This document shows positions 48,086-59,349 of a stretch of 64,000 bases of DNA, piece after piece. The position numbers and the translations under genes were made by a program. A model generated the notes under the pieces. It had not been told where the DNA came from, searched no databases, and worked only from the letters and a program-made list of their open reading frames with translations. Location of the stretch: the NCBI GenBank assembly GCA_019828545.1, contig JACVRA010000054.1, forward strand, positions 124,875 to 188,874, written 5' to 3'. Within the stretch, counting starts at the first letter, position 1. Each line of letters opens with the position of its first letter. Source of the DNA: Paracamarosporium sp. OC-R06-R3. Its lineage: Eukaryota; Ascomycota; Dothideomycetes; Pleosporales; Didymosphaeriaceae.

Positions 48086-49583
48086 TGTAAGGTTTGGAGC
48101 GGAATGTTTGATGTGGGAAGGAAAGGCAGAGATTTGTTTTGTGGATCTGAAACGGTCCCAGGAAGGTTTCCTAGAATACTTCAGTCCGGTCGTGTTGTGC
48201 ATGATGGAAGTGATTGACTTGACTTGATGCGAAGTCCCGGGTCCTTCTTAAGCGTGTATACCCACAAGAGAGTGCATACTCTTGCAGTATTGTTACGATA
48301 TATGCTATGACAGAACGGAGTGTGGGTGTGTGATTTTGGTCAAGCTAGGATATGCCTCTACGAGATCAACGCGGACGGTAAGTGCGAAGATTGTCTCACT
48401 TGATTAATTGGTTTTATAGTAGCGCACGCGATGTTGCGATTGCTTCTTTCTTTGTAAAGTGTCGACTGTGGTCATAGGGAAATCTGGCCGTCAGAACGTC
48501 CGTTGTTGCAGTTCTTCAGACGCGAAACATGTTGCAAAGAAGCTAGCACATAAACTGTGCTTTGCTGATGTACCACTAGTTAGGAATAGGTTCACAATGT
48601 TCTGAAATCACCCAGATATCGTCGAATTACCGTAATTCAACATGGAGCGATATGTAGCAAAGCGGTTGAGATAGATGAGTCTAGTAGTAGGTTGAATCGT
48701 AGCAAAAGCTCAAGCTTCTTGAGCTGGTACTAGCGATTCTATTTGTTACTGGTGAGACTTATGATAGGTCCGTGGATCGCACTACCTAGAGACCAATTAC
48801 CGGTACCGATAGTCGTTTCTTGTCCTTGTGATCCAGGACCGAAAGCTCTAACATCTGTGTAAACCAGCACAATGTATTCCACCTGAATCCTGGATACTCG
48901 ATACGAACAATACGATATAGAAAAATCTAATCGATTGCAGGGTATCGCATTGATGAACCCCGAAAGTGGGGCGTGGGCCACGCAAGCATGTATCTCCGAA
49001 GAAAGTGCCGGTTGAATGATCCACTTCCACCGCGCGGCTACCATCGTCACCTCTCTCCTTCATCTAAAGCTACAAACTAACGACTCGACGCTAACTCACG
49101 GGGTTCGTTTCGAAACAGGTTTCAGTGTTTACTCGCAATGGCTACGGTCAGGTTGCCTTATACCTTCCTGCACGGCTAGCTTGATAGTTTGAACGGCTAT
49201 AGATGAAGAGGGAGCGCAGAGCTACAAAACTTGACGTTATTTATGGGTCTCATACCCAACAGCGTATCAAATCTTGTCGTCAATAGCTCCGGCATGATTA
49301 TCTTGATGTCGGCAGGACAAGTTCCGGCTTGCCGTTATGGGATGAGCATCAACGGTTTTGACCGGTGGCGTGGTGGCCCTGGACGGGAACCCCAGGATGC
49401 GAGACGGAGCACCTTTACTAAACGCGTCAGCTCGAGATGAAAATTCCGCCTTTCCGTTCGAAAATGGCTATATGTTCAATTGTGTCGCAGTAGGCCGTTC
49501 ATACTCATGTGCTCTCGCCATAAGGCCTTTCCATTCGCTCAAACAGTAGGTGATTGGCCATTTATTCATTCCTTCAGTTAATC
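48086..49583. other. intergenic, no supported gene
   Basis: Short minus-strand frames at 48739-49063 are open in two registers but show no domain or splice structure. The right end is the promoter region of the beta-glucosidase gene. Confidence 0.5.
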
Positions 49584-52036
49584 ATGGGGGTTATATCGTC
49601 ACTCGTTATCACTTCAGCGCTCGTAGCTCGCGTGTTGGGTGCATCTAACAGCTCTGCTGGCCTTCTGTCTTCTGATCTCGGTACGCAGTTTTATATTCAG
49701 TCTGACACATGCGCTAAATACAATCTGCAGAACGTCTAGGCAACTTCACGGAGGCTTATACCAGGGCTAAGGCTCTTGTATCTCAATTGACCAACGCTCA
49801 GAAGGTTTCTGTCATCACTGCAGGCAATGTCGCTTCTAATACTTCTTCTACTTCTAACGTCTCGTGGACCGCATATACAAGCAAAGATGCTTTCGCAGGC
49901 ATGAACAACGATTATTTTGTTTCTGGTTTCAGTGCGGGTAATGCGCTTTCAATGACTTGGGACCTCGACATGGTTCACGCGGAGGCCAAAGCCTCTGGAG
50001 ACGAATTCTATGGCAGGGGTTACGCACTCATTTCGGGCCCTGAAGGAGGACCGCTAGGCCGTACACCTTGGGGAGGACGTCAGGCCGAAGCCATGTCGCC
50101 GGATCCATATCTGTCGGGACTCATACTCGGTCAGGCTATCGCGGGCATGAACTCAGCAGGTGTCATTGCTGGGGGCCGTCATTTTCTACTAAACGAGCAG
50201 GAGACTAACCGTACCTCCGGTCTGGGCGGCTCGACCACCACTGTCTACTCGAGTAACACAGACGACAAAACAATTCATGAATTGTACCTTTGGCCATTTG
50301 CGGACGCCGTGCGATCAGGAATGGCTGCAGTCATGTGCGCCATGAACCGTGCCAATGACACGGCGTCGTGCGAGAATAGTCGCCTTCTCAATGAGCTACT
50401 CAAGGACGAGCTTGGTTTCCCTGGATTCGTCTGGCCCGATGTTGGGGGTCAAACATCGGCGTATGAAGCTGCTAACGGTGGTTCTGATTATGGTTCCTCC
50501 AGCCTCTGGTCAGAGTCGACCATTGAGGCGGGCATTGCCAACGGTTCTCTCACACAAGCTCGTCTTGATGACATGGCCATACGTAACATCATTCCATACT
50601 ACTACGTTGGCCTAAACGATGGCAACTTGCCTTCTCAGGCTGAGGTTAGCGAATACCGCGACGTACGAGCCAACCACAGCACTTTAATTCGCGATATCGG
50701 TGCAGCTTCTCTAGTCCTACTCAAGAATAACAATAATTCGGGTTATGGCCTTCCGTTGAATAAACCTCGAACCATAAGTCTTTTCGGTGCCCACGCTGGA
50801 CCTGCCATGGCAGGACCTAACATGGCTTTCAGCGTCCAAGGTACAGACGGACCAACCTACCAAGGTCACCTTGTCTCTGGATCTGGTTCCGCTCAGCTCT
50901 CACTTAGCTACGTGGTTACGCCGTACCAAAGCATCATGAACCGCGCTATCGATGATGGCTCTATAGTTTGGTGGATCATGAACGATACCTACACATCTAG
51001 TTCTGAAGGCATGGGAGCAGGTATGGGAGGAGGCGTAGACGGAGGTTCACCGCCTTCCGGAGCAAACTCGAATGATGGCGGCAATTCCACTGATAGTGGT
51101 TTGGGCAGTGGTGCTGCCGGAGGTGGTGGCGGCGGTGCTGATATCGGCCAGTCTGGTACTTCTATCTCCCCGTCCTTCACCAACTACGCGCAGAACTCCG
51201 AAGCATGCATTGTTTTCTTGAATTCTTTCTCTGGCGAGGGTGCCGACCGTACTGAGCTCTTCAACGAGGACCAAGATAATATGGTTACAGCCGTTGCCTC
51301 CGAGTGCAACAATACCGTTGTTGTCATCAACACACAAGGTCCGCGCCTCATGGAGGCCTGGATCGAGAACGAAAACGTGACTGCGGTCCTGTATGGTGGT
51401 CTCCTTGGTCAGGAATCTGGGAACGCAATAGCCGACGTACTATATGGCGATGTTAACCCCAGCGGCAGACTTATCAATACCATTGCCAAAAATGAGAGCG
51501 ACTATCCCGTATCTATCTGCTACGATGCTGATTGCGACTATGAAGAAGGTGTCTACATCGACTACAGGCATTTCGACAAATACGACAAGACGCCTCGGTA
51601 CCCTTTCGGATATGGTCTTTCTTATACTACGTTCGAGTACTCCGAAGTACAACTCAACAACACCAATACAGTCGCCTTGAACAACACGTACCCCACCGGC
51701 ATCGCCACCCTAGGAGGGAAATCTGACCTCTTCGACACAGTCATCAGCATCAGTTTCACCTTATCCAATATAGGTGAGCTTACAGGCGCAGAAGTTACTC
51801 AACTCTATGTTGAGTACCCGCCTACCGCAGACCAGCCCCCTAAACAGCTACGTGGCTTCAAGAAGGTGGTTCTTGAGGCTGGAACTTCAGTCCAGGTCAC
51901 ATTTGAAGTCCGTCGTAAGGATATCAGTTATTGGGACGTTGTGGCCCAGGATTGGGCGATTGCGAATGGTGAATATATCTTCCATGTAAGCTCAAACTCG
52001 CGGGATACGAAAGAAAGCGTCAAAGTCTCTATTTGA
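49584..52036 (+). CDS. secreted glycoside hydrolase family 3 beta-glucosidase, 797 aa
   Basis: Two exons, 49584-49680 and 49740-52036; the intron (GTACGC..TCTAG) splits a Gly codon. A signal peptide covers about residues 1-20 (MGVISSLVITSALVARVLGA). The GH3 N-domain has GRGYALISGPEGGPLGRTPWG, VIAGGRHFLLNEQE (substrate-binding Arg-His in place of the common Lys-His) and GFVWPDVGGQ, where Asp about 266 sits at the nucleophile position. The C-domain has LLKNNNNSGYGLPL and IVFLNSFSGEGADR, and a fibronectin-III-like end has RYPFGYGLSYTTFEYS and QLRGFKKVVLEAG. There are many N-glycosylation sites. The family releases glucose from cello-oligosaccharides and related glucosides outside the cell. A Gly/Ser-rich insertion interrupts the C-domain (about residues 455-500). 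Confidence 0.93.
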
Positions 52037-52667
52037 GGCGGTGAGCAAATGCTAGTGACTAGGTTCCTAGCATATTGGCAAATCTCTTCAACTATTCCAT
52101 TGCATATATCGTTCAAGTACATTTTACAAGACAATTGAAGAAGGCGAATTCCCACGAGACTCATATGTGTGTCTGTGAGTCGCGATCGGTACTTTTGAGT
52201 ACAATAGCGATTTCCTCGTCTGCTTTTATATTTGCGCAGTAGTGGAATGCACAAGTGCTATGACTGAAACTGCTAAAGCGAATGTACCATCAAAAACAGG
52301 ATCCATAGACATACCATCTGTTTTTGATCAATCGCATAAGTGTATACGTGAGCTGAGTTCGAAAGCCTTGTCTCGGATCCACTATTCTACAGCGCTGTGT
52401 ACATTAGCCTGCATAACAGGTTTGAGTCCAAGCTTCGAAGGATTTAGATGCATCGTGTCGCATTCCTTACACCCACGAAGCCAGCTGGTCTAACAAAGTA
52501 GTTCTGTTGCTCCTCTAGCCCATAATAGGAAAATGCTCAGCACATGAACCCACATGTCCTTTATGTGAAATTGTCACCCGTTCAGCTACACATTGAAACC
52601 CCGCCTATCCTGCTAACTTTTTATATAGTTTCTCTTTTACTTGTCGACTTCTTTTTTTGTCTTGGAT
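52037..52667. other. intergenic; promoter of HET gene
   Basis: No gene was found. The first part is the 3' end of the beta-glucosidase gene; the last part carries the TATA element of the HET gene. Confidence 0.5.
52621..52627 (+). promoter_or_regulatory. TATA box of HET gene
   Basis: TTATATA lies about 40 bases before the ATG at 52668, followed by a T-rich leader. The position fits a short leader. Confidence 0.45.
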
Positions 52668-54704
52668 ATGAACAAAACCGACGTTGCGCAATCGACATAC
52701 AAATTTGAGGCTCTACGTACTCCAACATCAATTCGGGTGCTGAACATTCTCGACTATGAGTTATCTGAGCCACTCCACTTGCACATCAGCCAGGTTGATT
52801 TAGATGAAGAGCCCTGCCCATCTTTTCGATGCTTGTCGTACACGTGGGGAGACCCGTTCGCCTACGCTCTGGGTTCTCCGTTCGACTCCTCTCAGCACTC
52901 CCAGAAAGCAGGCGTCTCATACTGGCAGGCGAAACATGAAATCTTCCTATCGGATGCAGGGCACAAGGAACCAAGTAGGGCGTTCGTCGGGACAAATCTC
53001 TATCACTTTCCAAGATATCTGAGAGCACAAGGCCCGACGGACACCATACCAATCTGGATCGACGCGTTGTCCATAAACCAGGAGGATCTTCAAGAGCGAG
53101 CTCATGAGGTCAATCTTATGGGCCGAATATACAGTAGCTGCATCGAAGCGATTATTTGGTTGGGAAACGAGGACGAATATACGGAAAAAGTGTTCCAACT
53201 TGTGGAGAAACTTTGGGGGGTCTCGGAGGAGTTATGGTCGACATTTGACTTCCCCTGGTTCTACAAAGCCCCCGAAGCATTCAAAATTTTTCTCAAGACT
53301 TTGGAAAAGCACGATATACCTGGGCCTGGGCTAGGTTTAGGTAGTGCCCTGACAGCATTTTTTGGCAGATCATGGTTCCGCCGTATCTGGACGGTCCAAG
53401 AGTGTATACTTCCTCCGAAAGCGCAGACCTGGTGCGGCCATTATCATCTTATTGACTTTGGAAGGCTCTCGAGACTTAACAGGTTCGCATGGTGGAGCCT
53501 TGAACACCACTTCCTTGATAGTGGCCTGAACGAAACAAATTCTGTCCGTAACCACCAATTTATCGAGTTTGAAATGAAACCAACCTTCAGGTATCTAAGC
53601 CACTTTGTTTTCTACTATGGATCACAAACCCAGGACGATTCAGGCATATCCGCAACAATTAGATCCAAACGTTCCTTTGAAGACTGTATGGCGATAGCCA
53701 GGTACAAGAGGAGCTCTGATCCGCGGGACATGATCTATGGTATTCTAGGCTTGCAGACGAAGCCGCTTGTGTATGCAGATTACAAAATCTCTACCTCGGC
53801 GCTTTACAAGCAAGTAACGATGATGCGGACAGATGCATTTTTCAAACACCGTGAAGATGACATGGTGCGAAGGTTGACCGAACTGCCATCTTGGGTTCCC
53901 GACTGGAGTGTCGTTGACAGGCCGCAGTCTTGGACGTCCAGAGGTGGAAACGCCGTCTATTGTGCAGGAACAGTAGACAATCAGGAGCCAATCTTCAACT
54001 GCTCTTCTGGAAACATCCTACAGACGGAAGGTTTTGAAGTTGATCAAGTCTTGTATCTTGGTGGAGACTGCCAACAAGCTTTTCATGGACACGGCCTGCT
54101 CGAGTCTTTGGAAGTAATCCACAAAGCTTACATCCTTGAAGGTCAAAGACCTGGCTTAGTTGAACGCTTTTGGCGAACCATGATCGCAGATTTACCAGGC
54201 TGGGACTGTTACCACCCAGAAAGTGAGTTATGGGGACCTTCGTTCTCCGCTTTCGTTCAGCAACAGCTTTCAGGTCATCTTCGAGTCATCAGTAGATGGA
54301 GCCCTGAGGAAGCATTTATGCAACAATTACTCCAAACTTTACACTCTTTGGACCCAGAAGCACATCTTCCGTCGTGGGAGTCAGTGATGGATACAGTACG
54401 CTGGTCATTACCTCAAGACGGCCTTTCAGAGCTAGATGAAAGAGCACAGCGGTACAGATTCAGTCTCCAGACAATGTTTGACTGTCGCAGATTCTTCGTA
54501 ACGGTGAATGGTCGTATGGGGATCGCCTCGCAAGGAGTTCGCACCGGTGATTGCATCGTTATCGTAAAAAATACACACTACCCGTTCTTGATGCGAAAGT
54601 CTGACTCTGGTCGATACAGGTATTTAAGTATGGCTTATGTGGATGAAATCATGCATGGCGAAACTCTCGAAACAGACAGTTTTCAAAATATAGAGATAGA
54701 ATAA
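52668..54704 (+). CDS. HET-domain (heterokaryon incompatibility) protein, 678 aa
   Basis: A single exon. The HET domain occupies about residues 50-240. Block 1 is FRCLSYTWGDP (near 54-64), block 2 is IPIWIDALSINQEDLQERAHEV (near 128-149), followed by LMGRIYSSCIEAIIWLG, and block 3 is RSWFRRIWTVQECIL. The later SDPRDMIYGILGL is the element that usually follows in these proteins. The remaining 300 residues have no recognised repeats (no ankyrin, WD40 or NACHT). HET proteins trigger cell death when genetically different hyphae fuse; the domain is related to TIR. The partner locus cannot be told from this sequence. The ATG at 52668 is the first in the frame; an upstream TTG is not used. Confidence 0.92.
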   Translation: MNKTDVAQSTYKFEALRTPTSIRVLNILDYELSEPLHLHISQVDLDEEPCPSFRCLSYTWGDPFAYALGSPFDSSQHSQKAGVSYWQAKHEIFLSDAGHKEPSRAFVGTNLYHFPRYLRAQGPTDTIPIWIDALSINQEDLQERAHEVNLMGRIYSSCIEAIIWLGNEDEYTEKVFQLVEKLWGVSEELWSTFDFPWFYKAPEAFKIFLKTLEKHDIPGPGLGLGSALTAFFGRSWFRRIWTVQECILPPKAQTWCGHYHLIDFGRLSRLNRFAWWSLEHHFLDSGLNETNSVRNHQFIEFEMKPTFRYLSHFVFYYGSQTQDDSGISATIRSKRSFEDCMAIARYKRSSDPRDMIYGILGLQTKPLVYADYKISTSALYKQVTMMRTDAFFKHREDDMVRRLTELPSWVPDWSVVDRPQSWTSRGGNAVYCAGTVDNQEPIFNCSSGNILQTEGFEVDQVLYLGGDCQQAFHGHGLLESLEVIHKAYILEGQRPGLVERFWRTMIADLPGWDCYHPESELWGPSFSAFVQQQLSGHLRVISRWSPEEAFMQQLLQTLHSLDPEAHLPSWESVMDTVRWSLPQDGLSELDERAQRYRFSLQTMFDCRRFFVTVNGRMGIASQGVRTGDCIVIVKNTHYPFLMRKSDSGRYRYLSMAYVDEIMHGETLETDSFQNIEIE

Positions 54705-55441
54705 CGTTGAAGTAATTGTCTGCAAATCTGATTAGGAAGACTCATGTTGAAAGCTTGGTCTAAGATCTAATCATAACCCTTCACCGAATTTGAAACCAAG
54801 TTCGGATATATAATTGCTTAGAATATCGGGGCGTTTAAATTTTCTGTCGCTCCACCGGATACCTCAGGGCAACACGGCTCAAGAGGGATATGCCTATGAT
54901 GCTTATTTTGTTGCCTAGTCTCGCTGGTAATCTGGTTTCATGGATGAGGAAATGTGGGGGCTGGGGCTCCACGGGGAGCTACGGGTCCGACCAGACCCTT
55001 GGTACCATGCCCCGCTTTCGTAGTATGAAGAGAGTGTTTATCTCGTCTTACCTACAGCAACCTCATCCATAGATAACACGATAATCAAGCTTGGAGCTCT
55101 CCCGCGTGTTCTTCCTCTTGATAAGCGGTCTCTTGGCGTTCTTGGCTTCCCCGCCCGGTTCGTCTGCTACCTGGATCGGTTGAATGATGCAAACGTCATT
55201 TCCATGGCCAACTGCTATACCCGGTCGTATACTGCATGTGCGCTACAATCTAACTAGGAAGCTGCATAAAATCCTCAAGCACGCTCAAGCACAATATTGA
55301 ACAAATGACGAGTACCCGTACGGCGTACCTGACTCGGCATAGGCGTGCCGGTACGCATGGCGTATAAAAGGAGCAGTCGTCCGTTCGCAATGCATGTACT
55401 CGGCCTTCAAGACGAGTTGCAACGGTGTGTGAGTGTTCATA
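54705..55441. other. intergenic; promoter of S10 peptidase gene
   Basis: A 60-codon frame at 54890-55072 has no support. The sequence contains a good TATA box near its right end. Confidence 0.5.
55363..55370 (+). promoter_or_regulatory. TATA box of serine carboxypeptidase gene
   Basis: TATAAAAG lies about 75 bases before the ATG at 55442, a close consensus match in a fitting position. Confidence 0.6.
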
Positions 55442-57687
55442 ATGATGGGTTTGTCGCGGCTCTCTTTCCTTGCAGGACTCGGTGTTCTTAGCGGGGTTAC
55501 CATCGCTCAATTTCCTCCGACACCGAGCGGAGTTTCTGTTCTCGAATCGCAGATTGAAGAGGGTATCAGAATATCGTACAAAGAGGTAGGTTAGATTTGA
55601 AAATGTTCGATTGATGTTCTTATTAACATTGCCATTTAGAATGATATATGCGAAACTACTGATGGTACGTAGTTCGATGATGTCTATACCTGAGCGTTTA
55701 CTTGGATACGGGCTTACTTCTGTGCGATTCGTGTAGGTGTGAAGAGCTATTCTGGCTACGTTCATCTCCCTGTTGGCTTACTCGATGATCTTGGAGTGAG
55801 GAATCAGACCTATGAAATCAACACCTTCTTCTGGTTCTTCGAGTCACGCAAGGACCCAGAAAATGCACCTCTGTCGATCTGGATGAACGGCGGACCTGGA
55901 AGCAGTTCACTACTAGGTTTGTTGCGTGAGAACGGACCTTGTCATGTGAACTCGGATTCCAACTCAACCCGCCTGAATGAATGGTCATGGAACAATGAAG
56001 GTGATGTTTAAAATAATGCGATTCCTCTAGTCATTGTTTCTGACATGTTGCAGTCAATATGCTCTACCTCGATCAGCCAGTTCAGGTTGGGTTTTCATAT
56101 GACGAGCTAACAAATGTCACGGTCTCCTCTTACACTGGCTCCGATGGCGTGGAAGTCGCCGACTTCTCTAACGGTGTGCCAGAGCAGAACAACACCTTTT
56201 ACGTCGGCACATATCCGAGTCAGAACGAAAACCTCACCACTCAAGGTACAGAGAACTCTGCACGAGCCCTCTGGAATTTTGCACAGGTTTGGTTTCAAGA
56301 GTTCCCTGGTTACAAACCAAACGACAACCGCATTTCCATCGCTACAGAGTCGTACGGGGGGCGTTATGGACCTGCATTTGCGGCATACTTTCAGGAGCAG
56401 AACGAGAGGATCGAGAATGGTACCTGGGACCAAGCAGGCGAGACTCACATCTTGCATCTCGACACTCTACTAATCATTAACGGCTGCGTTGATCGTCTTG
56501 TTCAATGGCCTGGATATCCAGTAATGGCATACAACAACACTTACGGTATCCAAGCGTATAACGAGTCACGACATGATGAGGTCCTGGAAGCTCTATATGG
56601 GGATGAAGGCTGCCTTGCACAAATTGAAGAGTGCAGGAATCTTAGCCTTGCTTACGATCCGACAAACCAGGGCTTTAACGCTTCGGTGAACAAAGTATGC
56701 AAAGCAGCGGAGACGTTCTGCACGGAGAACATACGCGATCCGTATTTCGATACCGACGTGAACTATTACGACGTTTCGGCACCAGGAGCAGCGAGTTTTC
56801 CACCGCCATGGTATGAGGGGTTTCTGAACCAACCACACGTTCAGGAGAGCTTGGGCGTGCCGCTTAACTGGACACAATCTAACGGTGCGGTTTCAACTGC
56901 CTTCAGAGGGATTGGTGACTATCCTCGTCCTGGATGGAAAGAAGACTTGGCATACCTCCTTGAAGAAGGAATCAAAGTCACTCTGGTATACGGTGATAGG
57001 GATTACGCTTGCAATTGGTTCGGCGGCGAGCTACTCTCACTCGCCATAAATTACAGCAACACGGAAAATTTCCACTCAGCCGGCTATGCCCCAGTGCAAG
57101 TCAACGACTCCTACATCGGCGGACAAGTTCGTCAGTATGGTAATCTTTCGTTTACTCGTGTCTACGAGGCAGGACATGAGGTTCCCGCATACCAACCGGA
57201 AACCGCGTACAAGATCTTCACACGCGCCCTCTTCAACTACGATATTGCGACAGGTAACATCTCGACCACCGAGAACTCAGAATATGCATCTGAAGGGCCG
57301 GAAACCGTTTACAACATCACGAACGAGCCTGTGCAGTTACCCGGCAGCCAATGCTATGTTTTAGACAAGGATCAGTGTACTGCAGATCAATGGGCCTCGG
57401 TCGAGAATGGAACGGCGCTGGTGAGGAATTGGATTGTCGTGGATGCGAATACTAGTTTCTTGTTCCCTGATCTTGCTAATGGCACAGGCAATGGGACGGG
57501 CCCAGTGGGCACAGGAACGCCTACACCATCTCTTGGGCCGAGTCCAACAGATGGTGGAGCTGTGCCGACTGAAAATACTGGGGCTGCGAGCGGGAAGACT
57601 CTCGTGCAGCCATTTGGCTTGGAACTAAGAGCTATTGGTAGCGCGGTGCTAGCAATGGGTCTGGGCGGTTTGATCGTGATGTTTTAA
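55442..57687 (+). CDS. serine carboxypeptidase, family S10, secreted and probably GPI-anchored, 688 aa
   Basis: Four exons: 55442-55585, 55640-55664 (only 25 bases), 55737-56000 and 56054-57687. A signal peptide covers about residues 1-22 ([20 protein letters not shown]). The S10 fold shows [24 protein letters not shown], the nucleophile motif [11 protein letters not shown] with Ser about 244, [12 protein letters not shown] with Asp about 461 and [11 protein letters not shown] with His about 519, so the triad is complete. After the catalytic part come a Thr/Pro/Gly-rich spacer and a hydrophobic end ([18 protein letters not shown]) with small residues before it, typical of a GPI-anchor signal. 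Many Asn-X-Ser/Thr sites. Family role: removal of C-terminal residues from peptides at acid pH; this one probably acts at the cell surface. Confidence 0.93.
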
Positions 57688-59349
57688 GGGAATGTCAATC
57701 TTAGTGTGAGCTAAAGGCTGCTATTACAGTTTGAAGTACGTCTATTTTGTAGCCTTCAAATGCTTATCTACCTAAGCCATCATGTCACGTGAGATCAGAG
57801 CTCGATAAGATGCCACAACATAATAAAAGTCTACAATATAACGCCCAATAGCGAATCCTGGATTCAATTCGAGAAAAGCGCGCTATCTACATTGTTGTAT
57901 CCACAGATTAAGGGACAGCGCGAGTGCATTTGAACATCAACGCGTTACGCCTGCAGCCCAAGACAGCCAGTGCTTCACAAAGTTTTAGATTGCTATGTCC
58001 TGACGCTTAAAAGTAGACTTTTCCAGGTCTAGGCCAGTTGTGTGCTTTTTTCACTTTAAAGGGAAGTCGATAGTGAGCTGCGGAGCTCCTAAAAAAAGTA
58101 GTTTCGTTTTCCGCGGATGACGGCCCACGAGTGCAAACTAATGTTACACAACATGAAGAAGCAAAGTTTTCGAATACATGGCACCAATAGCGTGCCAGCT
58201 AGCCAGGATCGACCTTGTGAAATGTACTAGATGTCGTCAGCCATATCTTATGCCGCTAGGATCTTGAAGGAATGCATATAATCTAGCAACATGTGTTACA
58301 CAGCATGAATATGTGCTGGGTTAGGCTGGGTGGCTGAACAGCCGTCTCCACGGTCGAATCAGATGCTAGCCGAACGCATCTAGTTTTTTTTTTCCCTTCG
58401 TACACGATGTATCTCACCAAACGTTATTACTTCGTTTTCGTCTTTCTCCGGAATGTAGGAGCGCAAATAATGCTGGAACACGGGTCGTATCAGTGCTCAG
58501 TAGCGAGCTGATCACTGCATCCAGGATCTGCTTGGGCACCTTGGAGTTAGATTTCACATATTTCGCCTTAAATTGATAATATTGTCTTTCGAATTTAATT
58601 TGGAACTTTGTCTCAAGCCACTTCCTTCAAGAATGTGCTGTGAACTTTTCAATTGAACATCTCGACCTCCGCTTCGCGTACCGTAGTTTTCCACGCGCCT
58701 GCAACATCCTTTTCCTCTCGGCTGCATCTAACAAAGAACGCCACACCACGGCTCGGTTACTGGATAGGATTTGTGATTGGATTCGATAGTGGAAGAACAA
58801 AGACGTTAACCGCATCGTTGTAGCACATTGTTTCGCTTGACCGATATCGAAATGGTGATCATAGACTCAATCCAACGTAGCCAGTCCGTGCAGCCTTATG
58901 TGATTCTCCACATGTGCTAACATTCTGTTGCTCCCCTTTTAGAGAGTGGCCACGATTCTTCAGCATCAGCCTGCCAAAGCAGCATAGCATATTAAGTGAT
59001 GTCAACAGCCGTTTGCTTATTTCGCGAAACTGCATCACGCTGGAGTGTATTCGCGTACGCCGCACTGACCGGGCTGTTGGCATTGCTTCTGGCCCAGATA
59101 AAGAACCGTGCCCTCTCCCAAACCGAGAAACGAATGTGGCGTACGGCAAAAGCTAATATTCTGACCGGCATGGCAACTCTCAAGGGTCCTCCTGTCGTTG
59201 ATGCATCTGGAAAAGAAAGTTTGGCTCCAACAGAGCGGGGCGCAACTCCTACCGTGGTCTCTGTATTTTGTATAAGATAACATTAATTGTCGTGCAAGAA
59301 GAGCAACGAAAAACATCTAGACGTGAATACCTTATCTCATCATCCAACT
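57688..59349. other. intergenic; promoter of PKS gene
   Basis: A 93-codon frame at 58999-59280 has one hydrophobic stretch (WSVFAYAALTGLLALLLAQ) but overlaps open frames on the other strand and was not accepted. A run of ten T lies near 58385. Nothing else was recognised. Confidence 0.5.

Noticed and set aside
48739..49063. Two overlapping minus-strand frames
   Set aside because: Open in two registers at once, no domain, no promoter or splice pattern.
58999..59280. 93-codon frame with one hydrophobic segment upstream of the PKS
   Set aside because: Overlaps several open frames on the opposite strand; a single hydrophobic stretch is not enough to call a gene.
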